From positions 62,001 through 126,000 of the forward strand of contig JAHBUY010000007.1 in NCBI GenBank assembly GCA_019637795.1: 64,000 nt of DNA, in the 5' to 3' direction. Positions 1 through 11,588 of the stretch are shown in pieces (within the stretch, counting starts at the first letter, position 1; the number at the start of each line of letters is the position of its first letter). A program made the position numbers and the translations under genes. The notes beneath the pieces were generated by a model. It ran no database searches and was not told the origin of the DNA. It saw only the letters and a program-made list of their open reading frames with translations. Source of the DNA: a bacterium. GTDB lineage: Bacteria; Desulfobacterota; Binatia; HRBIN30; CADEER01.

Positions 1-1
1 C

Positions 2-847
2 GGCAGCGGCCTGTACGCGCTGCCCGGCATCCGCGACGTGCAGCCGGTGCACGTCGACACCCCGTTCGGCGCGCCGTCGGACGCGCTGATGCGCGGCCGT
101 CTCGGCGACGTCGAGGTCGTGTTCCTGCCCCGCCACGGCGTCGGCCACCGCCTGCTGCCGAGCGAGGTGCCGTTTCGCGCCAACGTCTTCGCGCTCAAGC
201 AGCTCGGGGTCGAGCGCCTGCTCAGCATCGGCGCCGTCGGCTCGCTGCGCGAGCACCTGTCGCCGGGGCACGTGGTGCTCCCGGACCAGTTCATCGACCG
301 CACGGTGGCGCGCCCGAGCACGTTCTTCGGCGACGGCATCGTCGTCCACGTCAGCCTCGCCGATCCGGTGTGCCGCGTCTTCGCCGACGCGGTCGAGGCG
401 TCGACCCGCGCCGCCGGCGGCACCGTGCACCGCGGCGGCACCTACCTGTGCATGGAGGGGCCGCAGTTCTCGACCCGCGCCGAGTCGCACCTCTACCGGC
501 AGTGGGGCGCCGACGTCATCGGCATGACCAACTGGCAGGAGGCGAAGCTGGCGCGCGAGGCCGAGCTCTGCTTCGCCAGCCTGGCGCTGGTGACCGACTA
601 CGATTGCTGGAAGTCGGACGCCGAGCACGTGGTGATCGAGGAGGTGCTGCGCATCCTCGCCGCCAACGCGGCGCTGGCGCAACGCGCCGTCGCCGGCGTC
701 GCCGAGCGGCTGCCGGCGCGCACCTGCGCCTGCGGCTCGGCGCTGCGGAACGCGATCATCACCGATCGGGCGAGGATCCCGGCGGCGACGCGGGAGCGGC
801 TGGCGCCGTTGATCGGGAAGTATCTGGAACACGAAGAACACCAATGA
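2..847 (+). CDS. mtnP: S-methyl-5'-thioadenosine phosphorylase (5' end outside window)
   Basis: This enzyme cleaves methylthioadenosine with phosphate to adenine and methylthioribose-1-phosphate in methionine salvage. The frame is open from the first base, and the first visible residues are the N-terminal GSGLY phosphate-loop motif, so the true start lies just upstream. Visible PNP/MTAP motifs are PRHGVGH, SIGAVGS, the MEGPQFSTRAES phosphate/ribose segment, GMTNWQEAKLAREAE and TDYDCW. The DYDCW signature favours MTAP over purine nucleoside phosphorylase. The last residues (EHEEHQ) are encoded by the left arm of an intergenic palindromic repeat, so the natural C-terminus was probably altered by the repeat. 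Confidence 0.88.
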   Translation, partial: GSGLYALPGIRDVQPVHVDTPFGAPSDALMRGRLGDVEVVFLPRHGVGHRLLPSEVPFRANVFALKQLGVERLLSIGAVGSLREHLSPGHVVLPDQFIDRTVARPSTFFGDGIVVHVSLADPVCRVFADAVEASTRAAGGTVHRGGTYLCMEGPQFSTRAESHLYRQWGADVIGMTNWQEAKLAREAELCFASLALVTDYDCWKSDAEHVVIEEVLRILAANAALAQRAVAGVAERLPARTCACGSALRNAIITDRARIPAATRERLAPLIGKYLEHEEHQ

Positions 848-917
848 CCACGACGAACACAAAGGCCGCGGGAATTGCTTTGTGTGCTTCGTGGCCGTTT
901 GTGTTCTTCGTGTTTCC
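826..917. repeat. Imperfect palindromic intergenic repeat, CACGAAG type
   Basis: The left arm (826-864) and right arm (878-917) are inverted copies of each other with about five mismatches and one gap, around a 13-base loop. Each arm repeats a short CACGAAG/CACAAAG-like unit. The element covers the stop codon of the upstream phosphorylase gene and ends just before the ribosome-binding site of the next gene. It belongs to the same style of element as those at 13743, 27283, 31341 and 38324. Confidence 0.8.
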
Positions 918-930
918 GGGGGAGTGAGTC

Positions 931-1839
931 ATGAGTCTCGTAGTCGTCGGATCGGTCGCGCTCGACACCGTCGAAACGCCGAAGGGCAGGGCGGAGGACG
1001 TGTTGGGGGGCGCGGCGCTCTATTTTTCGCTCGCCGCCAGCTTCTTCACGCCGGTGCGGATGGTCGGGGTGGTCGGCGCCGACTTTCCCCGCGGCACCCT
1101 GGACGAGCTGCGGCGGCGGGACATCGACCTGGCGGGCGTCGCGGAGGCGGCGGGGCCGACCTTCCGCTGGAGCGGCCGCTACCACGAGGACGTGAACGTC
1201 CGCGACACGCTGCACCTCGATCTCGGCGTGTTCGCCGACTTCCGCCCGACGCTGCCGGAGGCGTACCGCGACTCGCAGTACGTCTTCCTCGCCAACATCG
1301 ACCCGCTGCTGCAGGCGTCGGTGCTCGACCAACTGCACGCCCCGGGGGTGGTCGGCTGCGACACCATGAATCACTGGATCGTCGAATCGCGGCCGGCGCT
1401 CACCGCGCTGCTCGGGCGGGTCGGCATCCTGGTGATCAACGACGAGGAGGCGCGGCTGCTGTCGGGCGAGCGCAACGTCGTCCGCGCCGCCGCCAAGATC
1501 CTGGAGATGGGGCCGCGCGCGGTGCTCATCAAGCGCGGCGAGTACGGGGTCATCCAATTCGCCGGCGGCTCGGTGTTCGCGGTGCCGGCGTTCCCGCTCG
1601 AGGAGGTGACCGATCCGACCGGCGCCGGCGACTGCTTCGCGGGCGGTTTCATGGGCGAGCTGGCGCGCTGCGGCGACCACTCGCCGGCGGCGCTGCGCCG
1701 CGCCATCGTCTACGGCAGCGTGATGGGCTCGTTCGTGGTCGAGGACTTCGGTCCGCGCCGCCTGCTGCAGCTCACGCCCGAGGACGTCGAGCGCCGCTAC
1801 CGCCAGTTCGTCAGCCTCACCGACATCGGCGGCGGCTGA
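931..1839 (+). CDS. PfkB-family carbohydrate/nucleoside kinase
   Basis: This is a 302-residue ribokinase-like kinase. The N-terminal VVVGSVALDTVE strand and the C-terminal anion-hole motif DPTGAGDCFAGGF are clear, with Asp234 as the expected catalytic base. The start is the ATG behind a GGGGGAG ribosome-binding site directly after the palindromic repeat. The substrate cannot be read from the sequence. The position behind methylthioadenosine phosphorylase and the small size make adenosine or another nucleoside/ribose product of nucleoside salvage plausible, but this is inference from context. The next gene begins 3 bases after its stop, so it may be co-transcribed. Confidence 0.85.
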   Translation: MSLVVVGSVALDTVETPKGRAEDVLGGAALYFSLAASFFTPVRMVGVVGADFPRGTLDELRRRDIDLAGVAEAAGPTFRWSGRYHEDVNVRDTLHLDLGVFADFRPTLPEAYRDSQYVFLANIDPLLQASVLDQLHAPGVVGCDTMNHWIVESRPALTALLGRVGILVINDEEARLLSGERNVVRAAAKILEMGPRAVLIKRGEYGVIQFAGGSVFAVPAFPLEEVTDPTGAGDCFAGGFMGELARCGDHSPAALRRAIVYGSVMGSFVVEDFGPRRLLQLTPEDVERRYRQFVSLTDIGGG

Positions 1840-1842
1840 GCG

Positions 1843-2844
1843 ATGGATCTGTCGCTCGTCGTGCCGGTGTACAACGAGGTCGAGAACGTCGAGGCCCTGC
1901 ACCGCGAGATCGACGCGGCCCTGGCGCCGAGCGGCCTCGACTACGAGGTGCTCTTCGTCGACGACGGCAGCAGCGACGGAACGTTCGAACGCCTGGCGGC
2001 GATCCAGCGGCGCGACCCGCACGTCGCCGTCATCAGCCTGAGCCGCAACTTCGGCCAGACGGCGGCGATGATGGCCGGGCTGGAGCGGACGCGCGGCGAC
2101 GACGTCGTCTTCATGGACGGCGACCGCCAGAACGACCCCGCCGACATCCCGCGCCTGCGCGCCAAACGCGCCGAGGGCTACGACATGGTCGCCGGCTGGC
2201 GCATCGACCGCCAGGACGCCTGGCTCAGCCGCCGGCTGCCGTCGCGGATCGCCAACTGGCTGATCGGCGTCATCACCGGCGTCCGCCTGCACGACTACGG
2301 GTGCTCGCTCAAGGTGCTGCGCGGCGACCTGGCGCGCAGCCTGCGCCTGTACGGCGAGATGCACCGCTTCATCCCGGCGCTCATCGACGACCTCGGCGGA
2401 CGCGTGGTCGAGTTGCCGGTGAACCACCGGCCGCGCGTCGCCGGGCGCTCCAAGTACGGCCTCTCGCGCACCGTCCGCGTCATCCTCGACCTGGTGACGG
2501 TGAAGTTCCTGTCGCTGTACGCGACGCGGCCGATCCACGTCTTCGGCGTCGCCGGCCTGCTGTCCACCGTCGCCGGCCTGCTGATCACCGGCTGGCTCGG
2601 CTTCGAGCGCCTGATCCTGGGGGTGCCGATCGGCGGCCGGCCGATCGTCCTGCTCGGCATCCTGCTCACCGTGATGGGGCTGCAGTTCGTGACCATGGGC
2701 CTGCTCGCCGAGCTGCTGGTGCGCACGTATCACGAGTCGCAGAACAAGCCGGTGTATCGCATCGCGCGGGTCCTGCCGCCCGAATCCGACGAGGGCTACG
2801 GCGCCGACCGCGTCGACGCCCCGCCATTCCGCCGTGCGCCCTGA
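1843..2844 (+). CDS. Family 2 glycosyltransferase with C-terminal membrane anchor
   Basis: This 333-residue protein is a GT-A glycosyltransferase of the dolichyl/undecaprenyl-phosphate sugar synthase group (DPM1, ArnC, GtrB). VVPVYNEVENV opens the fold, VDDGSSDGT carries the nucleotide-binding aspartates near residues 40-41, and the DGD at 92-94 is the metal site. Two hydrophobic segments (about 230-255 and 263-290) anchor it in the inner membrane. It probably moves a sugar from a nucleotide donor onto undecaprenyl phosphate. The UDP-sugar genes that follow (ugd, decarboxylase, epimerase) could supply the donor. The exact sugar is unknown. Confidence 0.88.
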   Translation: MDLSLVVPVYNEVENVEALHREIDAALAPSGLDYEVLFVDDGSSDGTFERLAAIQRRDPHVAVISLSRNFGQTAAMMAGLERTRGDDVVFMDGDRQNDPADIPRLRAKRAEGYDMVAGWRIDRQDAWLSRRLPSRIANWLIGVITGVRLHDYGCSLKVLRGDLARSLRLYGEMHRFIPALIDDLGGRVVELPVNHRPRVAGRSKYGLSRTVRVILDLVTVKFLSLYATRPIHVFGVAGLLSTVAGLLITGWLGFERLILGVPIGGRPIVLLGILLTVMGLQFVTMGLLAELLVRTYHESQNKPVYRIARVLPPESDEGYGADRVDAPPFRRAP

Positions 2845-2859
2845 TGTGCCAGGCGTGAA

Positions 2860-2888
2860 TTGACAACCCGATAGGGCGCCGATAGGCC
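2860..2888 (+). promoter_or_regulatory. Possible sigma70-type promoter for the UDP-sugar genes
   Basis: A perfect TTGACA hexamer (2860-2865) is followed after 17 bases by TAGGCC (2883-2888). The -35 element is consensus but the -10 is weak, so this is only a candidate. It lies in the 121-base gap between the glycosyltransferase and ugd, about 80 bases upstream of the ugd start. Confidence 0.35.
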
Positions 2889-2965
2889 AGCGGCGGCAAG
2901 AAAGATGCGCGGCGGCGCATCTGACGCGGCGTGGCCGTGCGGGCGGTTCGAGTGGAGGGACGCAA

Positions 2966-4282
2966 GTGAAACTGTGCGTGGTCGGAACCGGCTACGTGGG
3001 ACTGGTGGCCGGAACCTGTTTCGCGGAGAGCGGCAACGACGTCATCTGCGTGGACGTGGACGCGGCGAAGATCGCGGCGCTCCAGCGTGGCGAGGTGCCG
3101 ATCTACGAGCCCGGGCTGGAAGAGCTGATCAAGCGCAACGTCGCCCAGCAGCGGCTCACCTTCCAGACCGACCTCGCCGACGCGGTGCGCCGCTCGCTGA
3201 TCTGCTTCATCGCCGTCGGCACGCCGGAGGGCGCCAACGGCGAGGCCGATCTCTCGGCGGTGTGGAAGGTCGCCGAGCAGATCGGCGACGCGATGAACGA
3301 CTACAAGGTCGTGGTCGACAAGAGCACGGTGCCGGTCGGCACCGCGGCCCGCGTCGGCGAGATCATCCGCCGCCGCACCAGCCATCCGGTCGACGTCGTC
3401 TCGAACCCCGAGTTCCTCAAGGAGGGGGCGGCGATCGAGGACTTCCAGAAGCCGGATCGGGTGGTCATCGGGCACCACAGCGAGCGCGCCCGGGCGATCA
3501 TGGAGGAGCTGTACAAGCCGCTCGTGCGCACCGGGAATCCGATCCTCTTCATGACCCCGGAGAGCGCCGAGATGACCAAGTACGCCGCCAACGCGATGCT
3601 GGCGGCGCGGATCTCGCTGATCAACGAGATCGCCAATCTCTGCGACGCCATGGGCAGCGACGTCGAGGACGTGCGCCGCGGCGTCGGCCTCGATCGCCGC
3701 ATCGGCCCCGCCTTCCTCTTCCCCGGCGTCGGCTACGGCGGCTCGTGCTTCCCCAAGGACGTGAAGGCGCTGATCACCATGGCCGAGTCGAACGGCCTCG
3801 AGCCGCGCCTGCTGCGCGCCGTCGACCACGTCAACGCGGCGCAGAAGACGCTGCTCTTCCGCAAGCTCGCCCAGCACTTCGACGGCCAGCTCGGCGGCCG
3901 GCGCTTCGCCGTCTGGGGCCTGTCCTTCAAGCCGCGCACCGACGACATGCGGGAGGCGCCGGCGGTGACGCTGATCGAGGCGCTGCTCGAGGCCGGCGCC
4001 GCCGTGCAGGCGCACGACCCGGTGGCGCGGCGGGTCGCCGAACGGCTCTTCGGCGATCGCATCGCGTACTGCGAGGCGCCCTACGAGGCCCTGCGCGATG
4101 CCGACGCGCTGCTCATCGTCACCGAGTGGGGCGAGTTCAAGCAGCCCGACTTCGCCCGCATGCGCTCGCTGCTGCGCCAGCCGGTGATCTTCGACGGGCG
4201 CAACTTGTACGAGCTGAGCACCATGCGCCAGCTCGGGTTCACGTACTACGCCGTCGGCCGGCCGGCGGTCAGGGCGGAGTGA
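2966..4282 (+). CDS. ugd: UDP-glucose 6-dehydrogenase
   Basis: This enzyme oxidises UDP-glucose to UDP-glucuronate with two NAD+ in the cytoplasm. The 438-residue length is normal. The Rossmann motif GTGYVGLVAGTCFAESG is at the N-terminus, the central helix segment is intact, and the catalytic cysteine lies in YGGSCFPKDV (Cys261). The C-terminal UDP-binding domain includes GLSFKPRTDDMREAP. Translation starts at a GTG behind GTGGAGGG. The next gene starts 2 bases after its stop and encodes the enzyme expected to use the product, giving a UDP-glucose to UDP-xylose route. Confidence 0.95.
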   Translation: MKLCVVGTGYVGLVAGTCFAESGNDVICVDVDAAKIAALQRGEVPIYEPGLEELIKRNVAQQRLTFQTDLADAVRRSLICFIAVGTPEGANGEADLSAVWKVAEQIGDAMNDYKVVVDKSTVPVGTAARVGEIIRRRTSHPVDVVSNPEFLKEGAAIEDFQKPDRVVIGHHSERARAIMEELYKPLVRTGNPILFMTPESAEMTKYAANAMLAARISLINEIANLCDAMGSDVEDVRRGVGLDRRIGPAFLFPGVGYGGSCFPKDVKALITMAESNGLEPRLLRAVDHVNAAQKTLLFRKLAQHFDGQLGGRRFAVWGLSFKPRTDDMREAPAVTLIEALLEAGAAVQAHDPVARRVAERLFGDRIAYCEAPYEALRDADALLIVTEWGEFKQPDFARMRSLLRQPVIFDGRNLYELSTMRQLGFTYYAVGRPAVRAE

Positions 4283-4284
4283 GC

Positions 4285-5240
<956 letters not shown>

Positions 5241-5244
<4 letters not shown>

Positions 5245-6173
5245 GGATCGCGGTCAGCGGCGGCGCCGGGTTCATCGGCAGCCACGTCGTCGACGCCTAC
5301 GTGGCCGCCGGCCACGAGGTGGCGGTGCTCGACGATCTCTCGACCGGCCGCGCCGAGAACCTGAACCCGCAGGCGCGCTTCCACCAGGTGGACCTGCGCG
5401 ATCGTGATGCCGTGGCGCGCGTCATCGCGCGCGAGCGGCCGGAGATCGTCAACCATCACGCGGCGCAGCTCGACGTGCGCCGCTCGGTCGCCGATCCCGC
5501 TTTCGACGCGTCGGTGAACCTGGTCGGCTTTCTCAACCTGCTGGAGGCGGCGCGCCAGCACGGCCTGCGGCGGGTGATCCTCGCCTCGTCGGGCGGCGTC
5601 GTGTACGGCGAGAGCGCCCGGCTGCCGACCCGCGAGGAGGATCCGACCGAGCCGATCAGTCCCTACGGGGTCGCCAAGCTGGCCAGCGAGCGCTACCTGC
5701 ACGTGTACGCGCACGTCTACGGCCTGCCGTCGCTGTGGTTGCGCTACGCCAACGTCTACGGGCCGCGCCAGAACCCGCACGGCGAGGCCGGCGTGATCGC
5801 CATCTTCAGCACCCTGCTGCTGGAGGGGAAGACGCCGGTGATCAACGGCAGCGGCACCCAGACGCGCGATTACGTGTTCGTCGGCGACGTCGTGCGCGCC
5901 AATCTGCTGGCGCTGGAGAGCGACTACGCCGGCCCGCTCAACATCGGGACCGGGATCGAGACCGATGTGAACCGCCTGTATGCGCTGCTCTGCGACGCCG
6001 CGGGCCACCACGCCGGCGAGCAGCACGGGCCCGCCAAGCCGGGGGAGCAGATGCGCAGCGTCCTCGATCCGCGGCGCGCCGGCGAGGTCCTCGGCTGGCG
6101 CGCCGAGACGCCGCTGGCGGAAGGCCTGCGCCGCACGGTAGCCTGGTTCCGGGAGCACCGCGCCGCCGCCTGA
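5241..6173 (+). CDS. NAD-dependent nucleotide-sugar epimerase (GalE-like)
   Basis: This is a 310-residue extended SDR starting at a GTG that overlaps the previous stop (GTGA). It has the GGAGFIGSHVVDAY dinucleotide motif, a SSGGVVYGE active-site serine segment and the SPYGVAK Tyr-Lys pair, then NVYGPRQNPHGEAGV and the YVFVGDVV segment. These features match UDP-glucose 4-epimerase-like proteins. Together with the two upstream genes it forms a nucleotide-sugar interconversion unit, possibly feeding the glycosyltransferase at 1843. The precise sugar specificity is not visible. Confidence 0.85.
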
Positions 6174-6197
6174 TCCCAGGCGCGGCGAGAGCCGCCG

Positions 6198-7996
<1,799 letters not shown>

Positions 7997-8000
<4 letters not shown>

Positions 8001-8590
8001 GCGCGCGCGCCTACCTGTCGACCCTGGGCCTGGCGCTGGCCGCGGCCCTGCTGCTGCGCGGCCTCGTGCTCACCGGGGTGAAAGTCCCCTCCGGCTCGAT
8101 GCTGCCGACCCTGCAGGTCGGCGACTACCTCCTCGTCAGCCCGCTGCCCTACGGCGTGCGCGTGCCGGGGCTGGGCTGGGTGGTGCGCTGGCGCGAGCCA
8201 AAGGTCGGGGACGTGGTGGTCTTCGCCGGCCCGCGCGGCGACAACCAGGACTACGTGAAGCGCGTCGCCGCCGTCGGCGGCGAGCTGGTCGAGGTGCGCG
8301 ACGGCCAATTGCTGGTCGACGGCGCGCCGCGAATATTTCCCGGAACCGTGACATCCCACCCAGCACCGGGTTCGCAATTACCGGTGCGGACCGATAATTT
8401 TGGCCCCGTTCCGGTACCAGTGGGGAAGCTCTTCATGCTAGGAGACAGCCGCGACCGCAGCATCGACAGCCGTGTCTGGGGCTTCGTCGATGCCAACGAC
8501 GTGCGCGGCAAGGCCGGCGCGATCTACTGGTCGATGGACGGCGACGATGGGTGGGTGCGGTGGGAACGGTTGGGCAGCGAGGTGCGCTGA
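7997..8590 (+). CDS. lepB: Signal peptidase I, probably starting at CTG
   Basis: This membrane serine protease removes signal peptides from secreted proteins. Counting from the proposed start, the nucleophile is Ser34 in VPSGSMLPT and the general base is Lys88 in YVKRV; the C-terminal GDSRDRSIDSRVWG box is present. One hydrophobic helix (about residues 5-25) precedes the active site. No ATG, GTG or TTG lies between the lepA stop and this helix; a CTG at 7997 overlaps the lepA stop (CTGA) and has AAGGTG a few bases upstream, so I take it as the start. Positions 8325-8440 are clearly less GC-rich than their surroundings. Confidence 0.88.
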
Positions 8591-8638
8591 TCGTCCCGTC
8601 ACCCGCCTGACAGAAATGCTGTAAAATTGGAGGTTCTG

Positions 8639-11134
8639 ATGCGCATGCGTTTGGTGGTGGTTGGGTTGGCACTGGCGGCGATCGCGCCCGGGGCGGCGCA
8701 GGCGGCGAGCGGCATCTTCCGCTCGGCGTTCACCGAGATCACCTCGTCGAACGCGACGGGCATCGTCAGCGGCGACTTCGACAACGACGGTACGGTGGAC
8801 ATCGCCACCAGCAACGCCGGCACCGGCGGCAACGAGGTCGACATCCTGATCGGGTTCAGCGACGGCACGCTGACCAACGTCGGCAGGATCAGCATCAACA
8901 GCTTCCCATCCGGCCTGCTGCTGGCCGACTTCGACGGCGACCAGGTGGACGACCTGGTGGTCGCGCTCGCCAACGACAATGCCGTCACCTTCCTCAAGGG
9001 CCGCGGCGATCAGGACTTCTTCGACCCGCCGGCCGGCAGGACGCAGGTCGGCCTCAGCCCGGTCGCCATGGCCAGCGCCGATCTCGACGGCGACGGCAAC
9101 CGCGATCTGGTGGTGGTCAACGAGGGCGGCGACAGCGCCCCCGGATCGGTGTCGATCCTGCACGGCAATGGCGACGGCACCTTCACCGTGATCCTGCAGA
9201 ACGACCCCGCCCACCCGGGGGAGATGATCCCCGATCTGCCGGCGGAGCTCGGCACCCGCGCCGTGGCGCTCGGCAACATCGACGGCGGCCCGGCGCTCGA
9301 CATCATCGCCCTGAACGCGCGCAGCAACACCCTGTCGCTCTACAGCGGCCAGGGCGGCGGATCCTTCGCGCCGGCCGGGACGCTCGCCACCGGGGCCAGC
9401 CCGCAGGATCTCGCGCTGGTCGACTTCGACGGCGACGGCACGCTCGATCTGGCGATCGCCGAGGCCAACGAGGATGCGGTCGCGGTGCGCCGCGGCAACG
9501 GCGACCGCACCTTCGGGCCCGCCACCGAGTACGCCGTCGGCACCTCACCCTCGCGCCTGGCGATCGGCGACCTGGACGACAACGGCACGCTCGACATCGT
9601 CGCCAGCAATCGCCGCAGCGGCGACGTCACCCTGCTGCGCGGCGACGGCATGGGCGGCTTCGGCGGCGCCCGCAGCTACGTCGCCGACGCGGAGCCGCAG
9701 GCGCTGACGCTCGCCGACCTCGACGACGACGGCCAGCTCGAGCCGGTGGTCGCTACCCAGGGCGGCGACGGCGGCGCGACGGTCGCGGTGCTGCGCAATC
9801 GCGGGGAGGGCGTGCTGCAGGCGGTCGAGGACGTGCCGGTCGGCAACGGCCCGGCGGCGGTGGCCGCCGCCGACGTCACCGACGACGGCCTGCCGGACCT
9901 CCTGGTGACCGGCGATCAGGGCAACGTCGTCATTCTGCCGGCGCTGCCGCTCGGCGGCTTCGGCGCCCCGATCAGCGTCAACGTCGGCGGCCGCGGCCTC
10001 GGCATCCTGGCGATCGATCTCAACGGCGACGCTCGTCCCGACATCGCCGTCGTCGACAACCAGAACAACCGCGTCGCCGTCGCCCTGGCCACCGGCCCCG
10101 GCACGTTCGCCGCCACCCAACTCTACCCGGTCGCGCAGGCGCCCGGCGGCATCGCCAGCGGCGATTTCAACGGCGACGGCCGGCCCGATCTCGCGGTGAC
10201 CGCCATCGGCCCGCCGGCGCGCGTCTCGGCGCTGCTGCAGAACCCGAACGGCACCTTCGCCGCCGCTCGCAGCACCCAGTTGACCAACGAGGAGACGCCG
10301 ATCGGCATCGCCGCCGTGGACGTCAACTGCGACGGCCGCAACGATCTGGTGGTCGCCAACCAGGCGACGAACACGGTCTCGGTGCTGCGCAGCAACGGCG
10401 ACGGCACCTTCGCGATCGCCCAGACGCTGCCCTCCGGACAGGTCGGACAGGGCCCGATCGGCATCGTCGCCGCCGATTTCGATCGCGACGGCGTCACCGA
10501 CTTCGCGGTCAGCAACTCGGTGGTACCGCTCAACAACCCGAGCGTGCGCACCTTCAAGGCCGACTGCGGCAGCGGCACCTTCGCCCAGCTCGGCACGGCG
10601 CGCGCCGGCGATCTGGTGAGCGCCATCGTGGCGCGCGATTTCACCGGCGACGGCATCGTCGACATCGGCCTGGTCAACCAGACCTCGAACGCGGTGCGGG
10701 TGCTCACCGGGGTCGGCGACGGCAGCTTCCGGGTCAACCAGGCGGACTCGGTCAGTCGCATGCCGGTCGCCATCGCCGCCGCCGACTTCGACGGCGACGG
10801 GCGCTACGACGCGGCGAGCGCCAACAGCGATCCGAGCGCCCGCAACGTCTCGGTGCTCTCCAACTGCGCCCGCGACGCGGGCTGCGATCCCTTCCGTCCC
10901 GGTCCTCCGGGCAGCGCGGCGCGACGCGGCGACGCCAATGACGACGGCATCCGCTCGGCGGCGGACTTCGTCGCCGTGGCGGCCGAGGTGATGGACGGCG
11001 ACGGCCAGCAGGTCGAGGCCATCGGCCTGGGGACCTTCACCGGCGCCGGGCCGGGCGCCGACGCCAACGGCGACGGCCTGGTCACCGCCCAGGACCGACG
11101 CGCCGTGGCGCGCCGCATCTTCGGCGGAGCCTGA
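8639..11134 (+). CDS. Secreted VCBS/FG-GAP repeat protein with dockerin-like C-terminus
   Basis: This 831-residue protein starts at an ATG behind GGAGG and has a classical signal peptide ending near AAQA. The body is a series of FG-GAP/VCBS-type repeats with calcium-binding loops such as DFDNDGTVD, DLDGDGN, DFDGDGT and DFNGDGRPD, giving an integrin-like beta-propeller. The last 70 residues contain two short calcium-loop motifs (GDANDDGIRS, DANGDGLVT) that resemble a type I dockerin. It is probably an extracellular or surface calcium-binding protein. No enzymatic domain is visible, and the ligand is unknown. Confidence 0.85.
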   Translation: MRMRLVVVGLALAAIAPGAAQAASGIFRSAFTEITSSNATGIVSGDFDNDGTVDIATSNAGTGGNEVDILIGFSDGTLTNVGRISINSFPSGLLLADFDGDQVDDLVVALANDNAVTFLKGRGDQDFFDPPAGRTQVGLSPVAMASADLDGDGNRDLVVVNEGGDSAPGSVSILHGNGDGTFTVILQNDPAHPGEMIPDLPAELGTRAVALGNIDGGPALDIIALNARSNTLSLYSGQGGGSFAPAGTLATGASPQDLALVDFDGDGTLDLAIAEANEDAVAVRRGNGDRTFGPATEYAVGTSPSRLAIGDLDDNGTLDIVASNRRSGDVTLLRGDGMGGFGGARSYVADAEPQALTLADLDDDGQLEPVVATQGGDGGATVAVLRNRGEGVLQAVEDVPVGNGPAAVAAADVTDDGLPDLLVTGDQGNVVILPALPLGGFGAPISVNVGGRGLGILAIDLNGDARPDIAVVDNQNNRVAVALATGPGTFAATQLYPVAQAPGGIASGDFNGDGRPDLAVTAIGPPARVSALLQNPNGTFAAARSTQLTNEETPIGIAAVDVNCDGRNDLVVANQATNTVSVLRSNGDGTFAIAQTLPSGQVGQGPIGIVAADFDRDGVTDFAVSNSVVPLNNPSVRTFKADCGSGTFAQLGTARAGDLVSAIVARDFTGDGIVDIGLVNQTSNAVRVLTGVGDGSFRVNQADSVSRMPVAIAAADFDGDGRYDAASANSDPSARNVSVLSNCARDAGCDPFRPGPPGSAARRGDANDDGIRSAADFVAVAAEVMDGDGQQVEAIGLGTFTGAGPGADANGDGLVTAQDRRAVARRIFGGA

Positions 11135-11139
11135 GGCCA

Positions 11140-11577
11140 GTGGCCGACGAGGCTCGCCTGCAACGCGACCTGCAGGACGCGATGCGCGCCCGCGACCGGC
11201 TGCGCATCGACGTCCTGCGGGGCGTCATCGCCGCGGTGAAGAACGCCAAGGTGGACAAGCAGGTGCCGGAGCTGCCGGAGGCGGAGATCGTCGCCGTCCT
11301 CCGCAAGGAGCTGAACAAGCGCAGCGAGATCGCCGAATTCGCGCGCCAGGCCGGGCGCGACGAGACGGTCGCCCAGGCGGAGGCGGAACGGGCCATCCTC
11401 GACGCCTATCTGCCGGCGCAGATGGACGCCGCGGCGCTGGAGGCCGCGATCCGCGCCATCGCCGGCGAGCTCGGCGGCGTCCAGATCGGCCCGATCATGG
11501 CCGAGCTGCGCAAGCGACACGCCGGCCAGTTCGACGGCAAGCTGGCCAGCGAGCTGGTCAAGAAGCTGGCGTCGTAG
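11140..11577 (+). CDS. yqeY: GatB/YqeY domain protein
   Basis: This 145-residue protein matches the YqeY family, which resembles the tRNA-binding tail of the GatB amidotransferase subunit. LQRDLQDAMRARD at the N-terminus, the AVKNAKVDK segment, and the C-terminal MAELRKRHAGQFDGKLASE segment are characteristic. It starts at a GTG 5 bases after the preceding stop. The family's exact role is unresolved; involvement in tRNA amidation or translation is assumed from homology only. Confidence 0.9.
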   Translation: MADEARLQRDLQDAMRARDRLRIDVLRGVIAAVKNAKVDKQVPELPEAEIVAVLRKELNKRSEIAEFARQAGRDETVAQAEAERAILDAYLPAQMDAAALEAAIRAIAGELGGVQIGPIMAELRKRHAGQFDGKLASELVKKLAS

Positions 11578-11588
11578 CGAGCTCCGCG

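Noticed and set aside
598..2733. A 711-codon minus-strand frame opposite mtnP, the PfkB kinase and the glycosyltransferase
   Set aside because: It is a GC-driven antisense frame with no family match and low-complexity Arg/Ala/Gln content.
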